A stretch of 64,000 nt of DNA from Vreelandella zhaodongensis (GCF_013415115.1 NZ_JACCDD010000007.1:124001-188000), one strand, 5' to 3'. Positions 27,564-37,941 are shown, counted from the stretch's first letter. A program made the numbers and translations. Notes: generated by a model not told the origin, from the letters alone.

Positions 27564-27908
27564 ATGACTGCAATTGATATGACCCTTGGCGACCGCCTAA
27601 CATTAAAACAACTGGCTCATGCCATACACAATGGCTTTTCACCGATTATAGAGGTCGAGTCGATGGACGGCATTTACAAGGTTCGCTTTCATCACGCCAA
27701 CGGCGTATCTGATTTGTGTAACAATGAAGGCCACGTCAGTACATTTTTAGGCACCGGTGAAATCCGCGATACGCTTGGTCAGTTGGGCTTTACCCATGGC
27801 GTGCTTACTTTTGCCGACCAATGTGGCGATGAAATGATTGGCGTCGAGGGCAAGGCGATGACGCCTGATGAAATGCTCACCTACGGCACACGTATCTCTT
27901 TCCGCTGA
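27564..27908 (+). CDS. DUF6482-like small protein
   Basis: A 114-residue soluble protein starting at ATG 27564, with GGAG upstream; the frame is open further 5' with no better start. The pattern LKQLAHAIHNGFSPIIEVES, DGIYKVRFHH and CGDEMIG resembles the DUF6482 family of Pseudomonas and Halomonas (assignment from memory). Function unknown. It is not clearly in an operon with its neighbours. Confidence 0.75.
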   Translation: MTAIDMTLGDRLTLKQLAHAIHNGFSPIIEVESMDGIYKVRFHHANGVSDLCNNEGHVSTFLGTGEIRDTLGQLGFTHGVLTFADQCGDEMIGVEGKAMTPDEMLTYGTRISFR

Positions 27909-28005
27909 CAGTTGCTTGTAAAACGCCAGGCTTTACAGACTGGCCTGAGCCAAGGATAGTATTTCCCCGCGATGATCTCCCTATCCTTTCAGCTGGAGGC
28001 GGTGC

Positions 28006-28626
28006 ATGCCGTTTGATCTTTCTCTATATTTGGTGACCGATACAGCACTGTGCGACCCTCTGGGCATTGAAAAAACGGTTGAGGCCGCCATACAAGGCGG
28101 CATTACGATGGTGCAGCTGCGAGATAAACACGCCAGTGATGAACATATGATCGCCCAGGCCAAACGTCTCAAAGCGATGCTGGCAGGCAGTGGCGTGCCG
28201 CTGATCATTAATGATCGTTTGAACGTGGCGTTAGCCAGCCAAGCCGATGGCTTACATGTCGGCCAAAGCGATATGGCCGTTCAAGAAGCACGACATGCAC
28301 TAGGCCAGCACGCCATTATCGGGCTTTCGATTAATACACTTGACCAGCTACAGGGCGCGCCCGTCGAGCTGCTTGATTACGTCGGTTTAGGCCCTGTATT
28401 TGCGACTGGCAGTAAACAAGACCACGCCCAGCCAATTGGCTTTGACGGGCTGGCACGGCTTGCCAGCGTTTGCCAACTTCCCAGTGTCGCCATTGGTGGG
28501 CTAAAAGCTGAACACACTGCCCAGGTGAAAACCGCTGGGGCAAGCGGCATAGCAGTTATCTCGGCTATCTGCGGTCAGCCAGACCCACGCCTGGCAGCAC
28601 AGGCCTTTTTTTCGGGCCGTTATTAA
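28006..28626 (+). CDS. thiE: Thiamine-phosphate synthase
   Basis: Joins HMP-pyrophosphate and the thiazole phosphate to form thiamine phosphate. It is a TIM-barrel enzyme of 206 residues (family about 210). Visible motifs are MVQLRDKHAS (pyrophosphate/Mg site), LIINDRLNVAL, ADGLHVGQSD, VGLGPVFATGSK and the phosphate loops AIGGLK and GIAVISAI. GGAGG precedes the ATG. No other thi gene or TPP riboswitch is visible nearby, so it appears isolated from the rest of the pathway. Confidence 0.95.
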   Translation: MPFDLSLYLVTDTALCDPLGIEKTVEAAIQGGITMVQLRDKHASDEHMIAQAKRLKAMLAGSGVPLIINDRLNVALASQADGLHVGQSDMAVQEARHALGQHAIIGLSINTLDQLQGAPVELLDYVGLGPVFATGSKQDHAQPIGFDGLARLASVCQLPSVAIGGLKAEHTAQVKTAGASGIAVISAICGQPDPRLAAQAFFSGRY

Positions 28627-28652
28627 CAACCGCTCTTGCTCTTAAGCACGCG

Positions 28653-30023
28653 TTAAGCAACAGGAACACCGAGCTGAACAGCCGCAATAGAGCCTGCTGG
28701 CTTAAGATCGCGCATTAAAAGCGCAAACTCAATCTGCTCAGGGCTAATGCTGACACCTGGCACCGGGAGGCGTACCCGATGCCCCGAGCCAGGTGCAGCG
28801 CGCTGGGCTTCGCCGCGCACGTTCTCCATGTGTTCAAGCACGAAGCGGTGATTGCCATTTGGCAGCATGAGCTCCATGCTATCGCCCACTTCAAAGCGAT
28901 TTTTAACCTCAATGTCCAACCAGCCACGAATGGGATCGTAGCCCAACACTTCACCAACAAACTGTTGGTGCACACCAATGGAGCTACCCTGCTCATAACT
29001 TTGAAACTCATCGTGCACATGACGACGATAGAAGCCTTCGGTATACCCTCTGTTGGCTAAGTTCTCCAGCTCATCCATAAGCCCCATGTTAAAAGGACGG
29101 CCTGCAACGGCGTCATCAATTGCACGGCGGTAAACCTGTGCGGTTCGTGCAACGTAGTAATGGGATTTTGTCCGCCCTTCGATCTTGAGCGATGCCACCC
29201 CCATTTCTGTCAGGCGAGCCACGTGCTGTACTGCACGCAAATCCTTGGAATTCATAATGTAGGTGCCGTGTTCATCTTCATACACAGGCATCAGCTTGCC
29301 AGGGCGAGTGACGTCTTCAATCAGCGCCGAGAGTTCGTCCTGATCGGCTCCCGCCGTGTCACCACCCTGTTGGGCCGGTATCAGGTCGCCCGTATCATCC
29401 TGGGTAGCTGCTATGGTGTTGTATTTCCAACGGCATGCATTGGTGCAGGTGCCTTGGTTGGGGTCGCGGTGGTTGAAATAGCCCGATAGCAGGCAGCGTC
29501 CAGAGTAGGCAATGCATAGCGCACCATGAACGAAGGTTTCGATCTCTAAACTGGGGCACTGGGCACGTATTTCGCCAATCTCTTCAAGGGATAGCTCCCG
29601 AGACAAAATGATACGACTGATGCCCTGGCGCTGCCAGAATTGTGCGGCAGCCCAATTCACTACATTGGACTGCACCGACAGGTGGATTTCTTGATCTGGC
29701 CAGCGATCGCGAATCATCATAATCAAACCGGGGTCTGACATAATCAGCGCATCAGGACCGGCCTCAATCACCGGTTCCATATCCCGAAGATAGGTTTTCA
29801 ACTTGCTGTTGTGCGGGGCAATGTTGGAAGCAACATAGAACTTCTTGCCTCGCGCATGAGCGTACTCAATACCACGGTGCAAATTATCGATCTTAAAATC
29901 GTTATTACGCACTCGAAGTGAATAGCGCGGCTGACCCGCGTAGACCGCGTCTGCCCCATAGGCAAACGCGTAACGCATATTTTTAAAGGTACCCGCAGGC
30001 GAGAGTAATTCGGGAGCTTGCAT
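28653..30023 (-). CDS. trhP: tRNA 5-hydroxyuridine modification protein, U32 peptidase family
   Basis: Homologue of E. coli YegQ/TrhP (about 453 residues), which with prephenate hydroxylates uridine 34 of tRNAs. It has 456 residues. The N-terminus LLSPAGTFKNMRYAFAYGAD and the four-cysteine cluster region (Cys170, Cys177, Cys193, Cys197 in LCIAYSGRC and GTCTNAC) are intact, consistent with an iron-sulfur cluster. The cytosolic C-terminal part forms a beta-barrel-like domain. It converges with thiE across 26 bases. Confidence 0.9.
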   Translation of the reverse strand: MQAPELLSPAGTFKNMRYAFAYGADAVYAGQPRYSLRVRNNDFKIDNLHRGIEYAHARGKKFYVASNIAPHNSKLKTYLRDMEPVIEAGPDALIMSDPGLIMMIRDRWPDQEIHLSVQSNVVNWAAAQFWQRQGISRIILSRELSLEEIGEIRAQCPSLEIETFVHGALCIAYSGRCLLSGYFNHRDPNQGTCTNACRWKYNTIAATQDDTGDLIPAQQGGDTAGADQDELSALIEDVTRPGKLMPVYEDEHGTYIMNSKDLRAVQHVARLTEMGVASLKIEGRTKSHYYVARTAQVYRRAIDDAVAGRPFNMGLMDELENLANRGYTEGFYRRHVHDEFQSYEQGSSIGVHQQFVGEVLGYDPIRGWLDIEVKNRFEVGDSMELMLPNGNHRFVLEHMENVRGEAQRAAPGSGHRVRLPVPGVSISPEQIEFALLMRDLKPAGSIAAVQLGVPVA

Positions 30024-30195
30024 AGACAGTCACCGTTATCAGGACGATGGCGCAAGTGCGCGGTGTTGAACGTGCCGGATTATAACCAGCTCACACACTC
30101 TGTCTTGCTCAGCCGCCTACTTTGCTGACCCAGATCAAAAAGTAACGATCACAGGCATCTATTGACGACATACGCCTATTAATAACAGCAGCGTT

Positions 30196-31071
30196 TCACG
30201 CCGTTGGGCGGGGTTTCAGCGTCGTGCGGCGGTCATGGTAGGCAATCGCTAACCCGCTGCCCATAATCAGCGCACTACCCACCCATACCCATAGATCAGG
30301 CAGTTCTCCCCAGAACCACCAGCCTAGTAGTACTGCCCAGAGCATCGCCGTGTAATCAAATGGCGCGGCAATCGCCGCAGGCGCGAAACGGAAGGCCAGG
30401 GTAATAAACGCGGTCGCTCCAATGCCTAACACACCGGCAGCCAAAAACCCAAGCCAGTGCCAGGGCTCTGGCGTCTGCCATACCCAGGGTAAGCTGATCG
30501 CAGTGATGACAAATGGCACTAACGTCATGTAAAACACCATCGCCCACAGATGCTCCCGGGCGCCATAGCGCCGCGCGGTAATCATCATGAGCGCATAAAA
30601 AAAGGCGGCTCCCAACAGCGTTAGCGTACCTAACTGGAACGCATCCCCTCCGGGGCGAACCACAACCAATACCCCTACAAAGCCAGCAATCGATGCGATT
30701 AATACAGGAGGGGCAATACGTTCACCTAGCAAGGGTACCGACAGCAGCGTCACAAACAGTGGCGCCACAAAGGCAATCGCCGTGGCCTCGGCGAGCGGCA
30801 GCAACGTGAGCCCCCATACAAAACACACCATCGTGGCGGTATAGATCAGTCCCCTTAACAGATGCACACCAGGACGCTTGGTGCGCAACTTTCGTAGCCC
30901 GCCGGCGAAATAGGCCAACAATGCGATGAGCGGCAATGACACTAACGTTCGGAAAAAAATAATCTGCAGCGGCGAGTGCACTTCTCCAAGCCACTTCGCT
31001 ACCGCATCGCCAAGCGCTAAGAACAAGACACCCAAACACATGCAGAGTATGCCTTTTAACGACGTTGTCAC
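30196..31071 (-). CDS. DMT/EamA family transporter
   Basis: Inner-membrane protein of 291 residues with ten hydrophobic helices in two EamA repeats (LFLALGDAVAKWLG..., and the second from about residue 140). GTG 31071 is chosen because AGGAGA precedes it; the longer frame would begin at a TTG inside the terminator of the upstream gene. Members export amino acids, purines or other metabolites; the substrate is not deducible. Confidence 0.9.
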   Translation of the reverse strand: MTTSLKGILCMCLGVLFLALGDAVAKWLGEVHSPLQIIFFRTLVSLPLIALLAYFAGGLRKLRTKRPGVHLLRGLIYTATMVCFVWGLTLLPLAEATAIAFVAPLFVTLLSVPLLGERIAPPVLIASIAGFVGVLVVVRPGGDAFQLGTLTLLGAAFFYALMMITARRYGAREHLWAMVFYMTLVPFVITAISLPWVWQTPEPWHWLGFLAAGVLGIGATAFITLAFRFAPAAIAAPFDYTAMLWAVLLGWWFWGELPDLWVWVGSALIMGSGLAIAYHDRRTTLKPRPTA

Positions 31072-31090
31072 GGCGCTCTCCTTCACTAAT

Positions 31091-31123
31091 AAAAACCCCG
31101 CCAATGGGGCAATATTGGCGGGG
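31091..31123 (-). terminator. Terminator after the DD-carboxypeptidase gene
   Basis: A ten-base-pair stem (CCCCGCCAAT with ATTGGCGGGG) is followed on the minus strand by TTTTT, 24 bases past the stop of the carboxypeptidase gene. It separates that gene from the DMT transporter. Confidence 0.92.
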
Positions 31124-31146
31124 TAGGTCGTTAGTCTTAAGTAACG

Positions 31147-32529
31147 CTATAAGCTTGCGTTGACCACCATACACTCCATACCCTGCGCTTTTAAGGTTCT
31201 ACAGGCGCGCCTGGCTCTCGGTTCATCCAACGCCACTACACGGGCACGAAATACCTTTGTCGGCCCCTCTAGCGTATCGATAGCAACACGGCCACCGACT
31301 TCATGGGGCAACTGCCGAGCAGCCTGCTGGGCCAACTGCTCCGCCTGTGACGCCTGACTAAATGCACCGACCTGAATCCCCCAGCCTGGAACAGAAGCGG
31401 CTGTCGAGGATGCTGACGACGTCGAAGCTAACTCACGTTCCTGGGCAATGAAGGCTTGCACCGGGTCTGGTGCAGTGGCGGCGGGGGCATTTGCAGCCTC
31501 ATTCCTGGCGCGGACAAGTTGCTCTTCGACCCGAGCGGCGGGCGTGGTAGTCGGCGCTGTTGCCGCCACGCTCGCTACCATCGGGCGGCTAGGCGCTGGT
31601 TGCGGTGATACCGGTTGACGCACAGGCTGCGGTGAGCCCGAAAACGTCATAAAGTCGCTAGAGAAATTAGTGTTGGCAAGCCAGCTACGCTGGTCACGCA
31701 GTGACGCTCTGGCAAAGCTACGGTCCAGCAGATCCGCCATGTGAGCATCACGCGACGCGCCGCTAAAGCCGCCCATGACGATACCGACCAAGCGGCGACC
31801 GTTGCGATTGGCGGTCGTTGCTACGTTAAAGCCTGACGCACGGATAAAGCCTGTTTTAAGACCATCAGCGCCTGGATAGTTACGTACTAGCCGGTTATGG
31901 CTTGCGTGGGTGGTTCCACGGTAAGTAAACTCCTGGAGACCGAAGTAGTGATAATACTGGGGGAAATCCTGCATCACTCTGACGGATAGCGTCACCATGT
32001 CACGTGCCGTGGTGACCTGCTGCCCATCAGGCAAACCAGAGGCATTGCGGAAGGTCGTCGAGTGCATACCCAGCTCACGGGCTTTGGCAGTCATTAACTC
32101 CCCAAAGCGCTGCTCACTTCCACCTAACGCTTCGGCAACCACGACAGCGACATCATTAGCAGAACGTACTGCCAAGGCTCGGATAGCACTGTCTACAGGG
32201 ATCGTGCTACCTTCCTGCAGCCATAGCTTGATGGCAGGGGCCGCCGCTGCTTTTCGAGATACTGGTAGTGGCTGATCAAGACGTAAACGACCATTTTCCA
32301 GCGCTTCAAACGTCAAATAAAGCGTCATCATTTTGGTGAGCGACGCGGGATAACGGCGCTCGTCTGCATTTTCAGCATACAGCACTTCCCCGTTATCAAG
32401 GTCGACAACAATGCCCGCATAGCGCGGATTCGCCTGGGCACTCGTCACCACCCCAAAAAGCAGCGTCAGTATCGATAACGAAAACCACCAACGCGTGACC
32501 AACGTTGAATACATTCCCCTGGTTGTCAT
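31147..32529 (-). CDS. D-alanyl-D-alanine carboxypeptidase with SPOR domain
   Basis: Periplasmic class C low-molecular-weight PBP (peptidase S11), 460 residues. A signal peptide ends at about residue 33 (SAQA). The penicillin-binding motifs are complete: SLTK at 63-66, SAN at 123-125 and KTG at 225-227. A proline/alanine-rich linker (about 280-380) leads to a C-terminal SPOR domain (GWGIQVGAFSQASQAEQLAQ) that binds denuded septal glycan. Unlike E. coli PBP5 it has no C-terminal amphipathic anchor, so septal targeting probably depends on SPOR. AAGGGG precedes the ATG. Confidence 0.93.
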   Translation of the reverse strand: MTTRGMYSTLVTRWWFSLSILTLLFGVVTSAQANPRYAGIVVDLDNGEVLYAENADERRYPASLTKMMTLYLTFEALENGRLRLDQPLPVSRKAAAAPAIKLWLQEGSTIPVDSAIRALAVRSANDVAVVVAEALGGSEQRFGELMTAKARELGMHSTTFRNASGLPDGQQVTTARDMVTLSVRVMQDFPQYYHYFGLQEFTYRGTTHASHNRLVRNYPGADGLKTGFIRASGFNVATTANRNGRRLVGIVMGGFSGASRDAHMADLLDRSFARASLRDQRSWLANTNFSSDFMTFSGSPQPVRQPVSPQPAPSRPMVASVAATAPTTTPAARVEEQLVRARNEAANAPAATAPDPVQAFIAQERELASTSSASSTAASVPGWGIQVGAFSQASQAEQLAQQAARQLPHEVGGRVAIDTLEGPTKVFRARVVALDEPRARRACRTLKAQGMECMVVNASL

Positions 32530-32674
32530 ACATGCCCCTTGCTTGTTCTTAGTGGTGCCACACTATCAGCTATTAGCCCTGTTAAACGGAGCTCAGCTTC
32601 AAGACTAGCACGACAATACGCTGAATAAGATATCAATGATGAGTATATATACGTTATGAGTCATTCGGATAGGC

Positions 32675-32703
32675 AAAAAAAAACCGACCCATCAAGGGTC
32701 GGC
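32675..32703 (-). terminator. Terminator after rplQ
   Basis: Stem CCGACCC/GGGTCGG around a five-base loop, followed on the minus strand by nine T residues. It ends the long alpha operon 30 bases past the rplQ stop. Confidence 0.95.
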
Positions 32704-32733
32704 TTTCATTATGCCAAGAGGCGAAGCAAATAC

Positions 32734-33120
32734 TTACTCTTCTGCTGCCGCTTCTTCAACAACCGGACGATCGACCAACTCAACGAACGCCATGGGTGCG
32801 TTGTCGCCTGTGCGGAAACCGCACTTGAGAATACGGATGTAACCACCCGGACGCTCGGCGTAACGCGGACCCAGCTCGTTAAACAATTTGCCGACGGCTT
32901 CTTTAGAGCGCGTACGGGAAAATGCTAAACGACGGTTTGCAACGCTGTCCTGCTTGGCTAAAGTGATCAGCGGCTCGATAACACGACGCAGTTCTTTAGC
33001 CTTAGGCAGGGTTGTCTTGATAACTTCATGTTCGACCAGCGAGACAGACATGTTTTTAAACATGGCCTGACGGTGCGAGCTGGTGCGATTCAGATGACGA
33101 CCACTCTTACGATGACGCAT
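32734..33120 (-). CDS. rplQ: 50S ribosomal protein L17
   Basis: Last gene of the alpha operon. The 128-residue product starts [20 protein letters not shown], diagnostic for L17, and ends with an acidic EEAAAEE tail. It follows rpoA by 39 bases and is followed by a strong terminator. Confidence 0.98.
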   Translation of the reverse strand: MRHRKSGRHLNRTSSHRQAMFKNMSVSLVEHEVIKTTLPKAKELRRVIEPLITLAKQDSVANRRLAFSRTRSKEAVGKLFNELGPRYAERPGGYIRILKCGFRTGDNAPMAFVELVDRPVVEEAAAEE

Positions 33121-33159
33121 GGTTGTAATTCCTTACCAAACTGGGACTCGAGTCGACAC

Positions 33160-34155
33160 TCACGCGGAGGCCTTGTCGTCCTTCAGGCTAGCGGGCGGCC
33201 AATTTTCCAGCCGCATACCTAGGGACAAGCCACGCGCCGCCAATACATCTTTGATTTCATTCAAAGACTTTTTACCGAGATTCGGAGTCTTCAACAGCTC
33301 AACTTCTGTGCGCTGAATCAGATCACCGATGTAGTAGATATTCTCGGCTTTTAGGCAGTTAGCGCTGCGGACAGTCAACTCAAGATCGTCTACGGGGCGC
33401 AATAGGATCGGATCAACGAGATCCTCTTCCTCTTCGACTTCTTGCTCTTTGTCAGCTTCAAGGTCGACGAAGGCGGCCAGCTGCTCTTGCAGAATGGTCG
33501 CACTGCGACGGATAGCCTCTTCCGGATCCAAGGTGCCGTCGGTTTCCAGATCGATAATTAGCTTATCGAGGTCGGTGCGCTGCTCAACACGAGCGGCCTC
33601 AACCGAGTAAGAAACACGGCGGACGGGGCTGAAGGTGGCATCCAGCTGCAGGCGGCCAATAGCACGAGTCTCTTCATCAGAGCCACGGGCGTCAGCCGGT
33701 TCGTAACCACGACCCAGCGCTACCTTAAGCTGAATTTTCAGCTCGGCACCTTCATTGACGTGTGCAATGACGTGGTCCGGGTTGACGATTTCGACACTAT
33801 GATCAAGCGCAATGTCGCCAGCGGTGACGACGGCTGGGCCCTGCTTGTTCAGCGAGAGCACCGCCTCATCGCGGCTGTGCATCTTGATCGCAACATCTTT
33901 CAAGTTCAGGAGGATTTCAATGACATCTTCCTGCACCCCTTCGAGTGCACTGTATTCGTGCTCTACACCGGCAATTTCAGCCTCTACCACGGCAGCGCCG
34001 GGCATGGACGAAAGCAGAATGCGACGAAGTGCATTCCCCAGGGTGTGACCAAAGCCGCGCTCGAACGGTTCGAGAACGATTTTGGCATGATGTGCGCTGA
34101 TTTCTTCGACCTTGATGTCGCGAGGGCGAAGAAACTCTGTCACTGAACGCTGCAT
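33160..34155 (-). CDS. rpoA: RNA polymerase subunit alpha
   Basis: Dimerising scaffold of RNA polymerase, 331 residues (E. coli 329). The N-terminal domain shows [20 protein letters not shown]. An acidic linker ([14 protein letters not shown]) leads to the C-terminal domain [20 protein letters not shown], the part that contacts UP elements and activators. It lies between rpsD and rplQ, as in E. coli. Confidence 0.98.
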   Translation of the reverse strand: MQRSVTEFLRPRDIKVEEISAHHAKIVLEPFERGFGHTLGNALRRILLSSMPGAAVVEAEIAGVEHEYSALEGVQEDVIEILLNLKDVAIKMHSRDEAVLSLNKQGPAVVTAGDIALDHSVEIVNPDHVIAHVNEGAELKIQLKVALGRGYEPADARGSDEETRAIGRLQLDATFSPVRRVSYSVEAARVEQRTDLDKLIIDLETDGTLDPEEAIRRSATILQEQLAAFVDLEADKEQEVEEEEDLVDPILLRPVDDLELTVRSANCLKAENIYYIGDLIQRTEVELLKTPNLGKKSLNEIKDVLAARGLSLGMRLENWPPASLKDDKASA

Positions 34156-34280
34156 ATGAACACCTTTCAGGCTGCCAAACGGATACTGAGTACTCTAGAG
34201 CACAATACTCAAGAGCATCTGGGCGGTTAGCTTTGCTACCCCGCCCAGGTCTCAAGAAGCAGAAATGTAAATCAAACTGC

Positions 34281-34901
34281 TTACTTGGAGTACAGCTCGA
34301 CGATCAGGTTTTCGTTGATGTCGGCAGTCAGGTCACCGCGTTCAGGCAGAGCCTTGAAAGTGCCTTCCATCTTCTTGGCGTCGATTTCGATCCAAGCAAT
34401 GTCGCCACGGTTGGCCGCAATGGTCAACGCGCTTTGAATACGAGCTTGGTTCTTCGCCTTCTCGCGAACAGATACCACGTCACCGGGCTTCACTTGGTAA
34501 GAAGCAACGTTAACGGTGCGACCGTTCACGGAAATCGCCTTGTGGCTGACCAGCTGACGCGCTTCAGAGCGAGTCGAGCCGAAGCCCATGCGGTAGACGA
34601 CGTTGTCCAGTCGGGATTCGAGCAACTGCAACAATACTTCACCAGTCGCACCTTTCAGGCGAGCGGCTTCTTTGTAGTAGTTGCGGAACTGCTTTTCGAG
34701 TACGCCATACATACGGCGTACTTTCTGCTTCTCACGAAGCTGCAAGCCGTAGTCGGAAAGACGCTGACGACGCTGGCCGTGTACACCCGGAATTTGCTCG
34801 GATTTACACTTTTTCTCGAAGGGAGTCACACCACTCTTTAAAAAGAGGTCGGTGCCTTCACGACGAGACAGTTTGCACTTCGGTCCAATATAACGAGCCA
34901 T
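34281..34901 (-). CDS. rpsD: 30S ribosomal protein S4
   Basis: Primary 16S rRNA binder and, in E. coli, translational repressor of the alpha operon. It has 206 residues with the start [20 protein letters not shown] and an S4 RNA-binding domain ([20 protein letters not shown]). GGAGACAG precedes the ATG. It is 125 bases upstream of rpoA. Confidence 0.98.
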   Translation of the reverse strand: MARYIGPKCKLSRREGTDLFLKSGVTPFEKKCKSEQIPGVHGQRRQRLSDYGLQLREKQKVRRMYGVLEKQFRNYYKEAARLKGATGEVLLQLLESRLDNVVYRMGFGSTRSEARQLVSHKAISVNGRTVNVASYQVKPGDVVSVREKAKNQARIQSALTIAANRGDIAWIEIDAKKMEGTFKALPERGDLTADINENLIVELYSK

Positions 34902-34913
34902 GAATCTGTCTCC

Positions 34914-35300
34914 TTAAACGCGGCGTTTCTTAGGCGGACGGCAGCCATTATGGGGAATGGGCGTCGCGTCAATGATGCTTTGCACGCGGAAGCCGGCGGC
35001 ATTTAGAGCGCGCACGGCGGATTCACGGCCGGGACCGGGGCCTTTGACCAGCACGTCTACGTTTTTCACACCATACTCGGCTGCAGCAGTCGCTGCACGC
35101 TCGCTTGCTACTTGAGCAGCGAACGGGGTGCTCTTGCGAGAACCACGAAAACCCGAACCACCGGCTGTCGCCCAAGAAAGAGCGTTGCCCTGGCGGTCTG
35201 TGATCGTCACGATCGTGTTGTTAAAAGAGGCGTGGATATGCGCTACGGCGTCCACTACCTGCTTTTTAACCTTTTTACGGTTACTACGCGGGTTAGCCAT
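34914..35300 (-). CDS. rpsK: 30S ribosomal protein S11
   Basis: Platform protein near the mRNA exit, 128 residues. Typical segments are [20 protein letters not shown] and [18 protein letters not shown], ending PPKKRRV. It lies between rpsM and rpsD in the alpha operon. Confidence 0.98.
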   Translation of the reverse strand: MANPRSNRKKVKKQVVDAVAHIHASFNNTIVTITDRQGNALSWATAGGSGFRGSRKSTPFAAQVASERAATAAAEYGVKNVDVLVKGPGPGRESAVRALNAAGFRVQSIIDATPIPHNGCRPPKKRRV

Positions 35301-35339
35301 GTTGATGTCTATTCCTGTCTTTACGCCAGAACGTGCGTG

Positions 35340-35696
35340 TTATTTGCGGATCGGCTTACGCGGGCCCTTACGGGTACGCGCATTAGTCTTAGTCCGCTGA
35401 CCACGCAGCGGAAGACTACGACGATGACGCAGACCACGGTAGCAGCCTAAGTCCATGAGACGCTTAATGTTAAGCGTGACATCACGACGAAGGTCGCCTT
35501 CTACGGTGTACTTACCAACTTCAGAACGCAGGGTATCCAGCTCGTCGCTAGATAGATCCTGGATCTTGGTAGTAGGCGCGATACCGGCAGCAGCACAAAG
35601 GTGCTGAGCGCGAGTACGGCCAATCCCGAAGATATAGGTCAGCGAGATCGCCGCATGCTTGTTGTCCGGGATATTGACGCCTGCAATACGGGCCAT
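35340..35696 (-). CDS. rpsM: 30S ribosomal protein S13
   Basis: Head protein contacting the P-site tRNA, 118 residues. The family start [20 protein letters not shown] and the basic tail [17 protein letters not shown] are present. First gene of the alpha operon, with a 121-base leader separating it from rpmJ. Confidence 0.98.
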   Translation of the reverse strand: MARIAGVNIPDNKHAAISLTYIFGIGRTRAQHLCAAAGIAPTTKIQDLSSDELDTLRSEVGKYTVEGDLRRDVTLNIKRLMDLGCYRGLRHRRSLPLRGQRTKTNARTRKGPRKPIRK

Positions 35697-35754
35697 CAGC
35701 TTACTCCGAAATTTGAGCGGCTTGCTCGTTTATTCATCTACAAAAGGCGCAACA

Positions 35755-35791
35755 GCATACCCCTTTCTAAGCCCTAAGGCAAGGGGTATGC
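35755..35791 (-). promoter_or_regulatory. Hairpin in the rpsM leader (candidate S4 regulatory region)
   Basis: The arms GCATACCCCTT (35755-35765) and AAGGGGTATGC (35781-35791) form a perfect 11-base-pair stem in the 121-base gap between rpmJ and rpsM. In E. coli an mRNA pseudoknot at this place binds S4 and represses the alpha operon. No U tract follows directly, so I favour a regulatory structure over a terminator; the pseudoknot itself is not demonstrated. Confidence 0.45.
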
Positions 35792-35817
35792 CGGCACCCG
35801 CTTAAAACAACCCAGGA

Positions 35818-35931
35818 TTAACCCTGGCGCTGCTTGTGCCGCGGTTCGATGCAAATGACGCGGACAGCGCCATTGCGACGAATGATCTTACAGTTACGGC
35901 ACATCTTCTTTACGGAAGCTCGAACTTTCAT
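35818..35931 (-). CDS. rpmJ: 50S ribosomal protein L36
   Basis: Short gene for the 37-residue protein starting [20 protein letters not shown]. It is the zinc-binding (C+) form, with Cys11, Cys14, Cys27 and His32. GGAGAAAG precedes the ATG. It lies between secY and rpsM as usual. A zinc-free paralogue, if any, would be elsewhere in the genome. Confidence 0.96.
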   Translation of the reverse strand: MKVRASVKKMCRNCKIIRRNGAVRVICIEPRHKQRQG

Positions 35932-35982
35932 CGTTCTTTCTCCAAAAACGGCTCGCGGCGCGCCAATAAATTGGGTGGCGCC

Positions 35983-37314
35983 TCAGCGCATGATGCCGCC
36001 GCTACCGTAGCCTTTCAGGTTGGACTTCTTCATCACTGAGTCATATTGATGCGACATGAGATGCGACTGCACCTGGGCCATGAAGTCCATGATGACCACT
36101 ACTACGATCAGAAGCGACGTACCACCGAAGAAGAACGGCACGTTCCATGCAACGATCAAGAACTGGGGCATCAAGGAAACCGCAGTGATATACAAGGCAC
36201 CGAATAAAGTAAGACGTGTCATTACTTTATCGATATAGCGAGCGGTCTGCTCGCCGGGGCGAATGCCCGGCAGGAAGGCGCCTGACTTTTTAAGATTGTC
36301 AGCCACATCCTTTGGGTTGAAGACCAGCGCTGTGTAAAAGAAGCAAAAGAATACCACCGCCGCGCCAAAAAGCAAGATGTAAAGCGGTTGACCAGGGCCT
36401 AACGCTTGTGATGCACGCTGCAGCCACTCCATTCCTTCACCAGCGCCCACCCACTGACCAATAGAGGCCGGGAAAAGCAGGATACTGGAGGCAAAAATTG
36501 CTGGTATAACGCCAGCCATATTCACTTTTAAGGGCAGGTAGCTACTTTGGCCTGCATACATCTTGTTACCAACCTGTCGCCGTGGGTAATTCACCTTCAA
36601 GCGGCGTTGGCCGCGCTCGATGAACACCACAAATGCCACGGTGGCAACACCTAGCACTGACAGCGCTAACAGCGGAAGAACATTCCAGGCCCCTTCATTG
36701 CGAGCAAGCTCAAATGCTTGCCCCACGGCACTGGGCAGCCCAGCGACAATCCCCGCAAAGATCAGCAACGAAATACCATTGCCGATACCTTTCTCGGTGA
36801 TCTGCTCACCTAGCCACATCATAAACACCGCACCAGATACAAACGTAATGATAGCGGTGAAATAGAAGCTGAAGTCAGCGCTGTAAGCGATGCCTTGGCT
36901 AGCCAGACCGACGGACATGCCGGTAGCCTGGATAAACGCCAGTAGCACCGTGCCGTAGCGGGTGTACTGGCTAATCTTGCGGCGGCCAGCCTCACCCTCT
37001 TTCTTGAGCTGCTCAAGATGAGGGGAGACTGCAGTCATGAGCTGCATGATAATCGACGCCGAGATGTAGGGCATAATACCCAGGGCGAGGACACTCATAC
37101 GCTCCAGAGCGCCACCCGAGAACATGTTAAACATGCCTAGGATGGTGCCCTGTTGCTCCCTAAACAAGGCAGCAAGCTGGTCAGGATTGATACCGGGAAC
37201 GGGAATGTGGGCACCAATACGGTACACCACGATGGCGAGGAGCACGAAGCGCAAACGCGCCCACAGTTCACCCAGACCGCTGCCCATCGCCGGCATGTTT
37301 CCTGACTTGGCCAT
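35983..37314 (-). CDS. secY: Preprotein translocase subunit SecY
   Basis: Channel subunit of the Sec translocon, 443 residues with ten membrane helices. The N-terminal [20 protein letters not shown] and plug/helix-2 region [25 protein letters not shown] are characteristic, as is the cytoplasmic loop [20 protein letters not shown]. Its ATG directly follows the rplO stop, giving coupled translation in the spc operon. Confidence 0.98.
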   Translation of the reverse strand: MAKSGNMPAMGSGLGELWARLRFVLLAIVVYRIGAHIPVPGINPDQLAALFREQQGTILGMFNMFSGGALERMSVLALGIMPYISASIIMQLMTAVSPHLEQLKKEGEAGRRKISQYTRYGTVLLAFIQATGMSVGLASQGIAYSADFSFYFTAIITFVSGAVFMMWLGEQITEKGIGNGISLLIFAGIVAGLPSAVGQAFELARNEGAWNVLPLLALSVLGVATVAFVVFIERGQRRLKVNYPRRQVGNKMYAGQSSYLPLKVNMAGVIPAIFASSILLFPASIGQWVGAGEGMEWLQRASQALGPGQPLYILLFGAAVVFFCFFYTALVFNPKDVADNLKKSGAFLPGIRPGEQTARYIDKVMTRLTLFGALYITAVSLMPQFLIVAWNVPFFFGGTSLLIVVVVIMDFMAQVQSHLMSHQYDSVMKKSNLKGYGSGGIMR

Positions 37315-37749
37315 TTAGTCCTCTACCTTGCCGCCGGCGGCTTCGATCGCTTCACGGGCACCTTTGGTGACCTTGATACCGCGAACGGTAACCGCCTTGT
37401 TCAGTTCGCCAGAAAGGATGATTTTCGCGTGTAGCGTTGCATCCTTCAGCACGTTGGCTTGCTTCAACGTTTCCATGGTGACTTCGTCACCAGCAACCTT
37501 GGCAAGCTCAGCCAGGCGTACTTCTTCAGATACCAGCGACTTAGCAGACGTAAAGCCGAACTTCGGCAAACGACGCTGTAGCGGCATCTGACCGCCTTCG
37601 AAACCAGGCTTGACGCTGCCGCCACTGCGAGATTTCTGACCTTTGTGACCACGGCCACCGGTCTTACCTAGACCGGAGCCGATACCACGACCAACGCGCT
37701 TTGCAGCGTGTTTGGAGCCCGGTGCGGGACTCAGGGTATTGAGTTTCAT
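37315..37749 (-). CDS. rplO: 50S ribosomal protein L15
   Basis: Late-assembly large-subunit protein, 144 residues. It begins [20 protein letters not shown] with the glycine-rich [20 protein letters not shown] extension that threads into 23S rRNA. It abuts secY and starts three bases after the rpmD stop. Confidence 0.98.
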   Translation of the reverse strand: MKLNTLSPAPGSKHAAKRVGRGIGSGLGKTGGRGHKGQKSRSGGSVKPGFEGGQMPLQRRLPKFGFTSAKSLVSEEVRLAELAKVAGDEVTMETLKQANVLKDATLHAKIILSGELNKAVTVRGIKVTKGAREAIEAAGGKVED

Positions 37750-37752
37750 GGA

Positions 37753-37935
37753 TTACTCTCCCTCAACGCGCACAAGGTAGTTTACCTTGTGGATCATGCC
37801 GCGTACGGCAGGGGTGTCTTCCAGTTCAACCGTATGACCGATGCGACGCAGACCCAGGCCCTTCATAGTAGCCTTGTGCTTGGGTAAAACGCCGATGGTG
37901 CTGCGGATCTGGGTAACCTTGATCGTTGCTGCCAT
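37753..37935 (-). CDS. rpmD: 50S ribosomal protein L30
   Basis: Sixty-residue protein with the L30 pattern [20 protein letters not shown] and [20 protein letters not shown]. It sits between rpsE and rplO in the standard spc order. Confidence 0.97.
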   Translation of the reverse strand: MAATIKVTQIRSTIGVLPKHKATMKGLGLRRIGHTVELEDTPAVRGMIHKVNYLVRVEGE

Positions 37936-37941
37936 GGTGCC

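Noticed and set aside
27909-27960. GCCAG...CTGGC inverted repeat after the DUF6482-like gene
   Set aside because: Five-base stem, long loop and no T run; likely chance.
31072-31104. N-terminal extension of the DMT transporter from a TTG codon
   Set aside because: The extension overlaps the terminator of the upstream gene; GTG 31071 has a good AGGAGA site.
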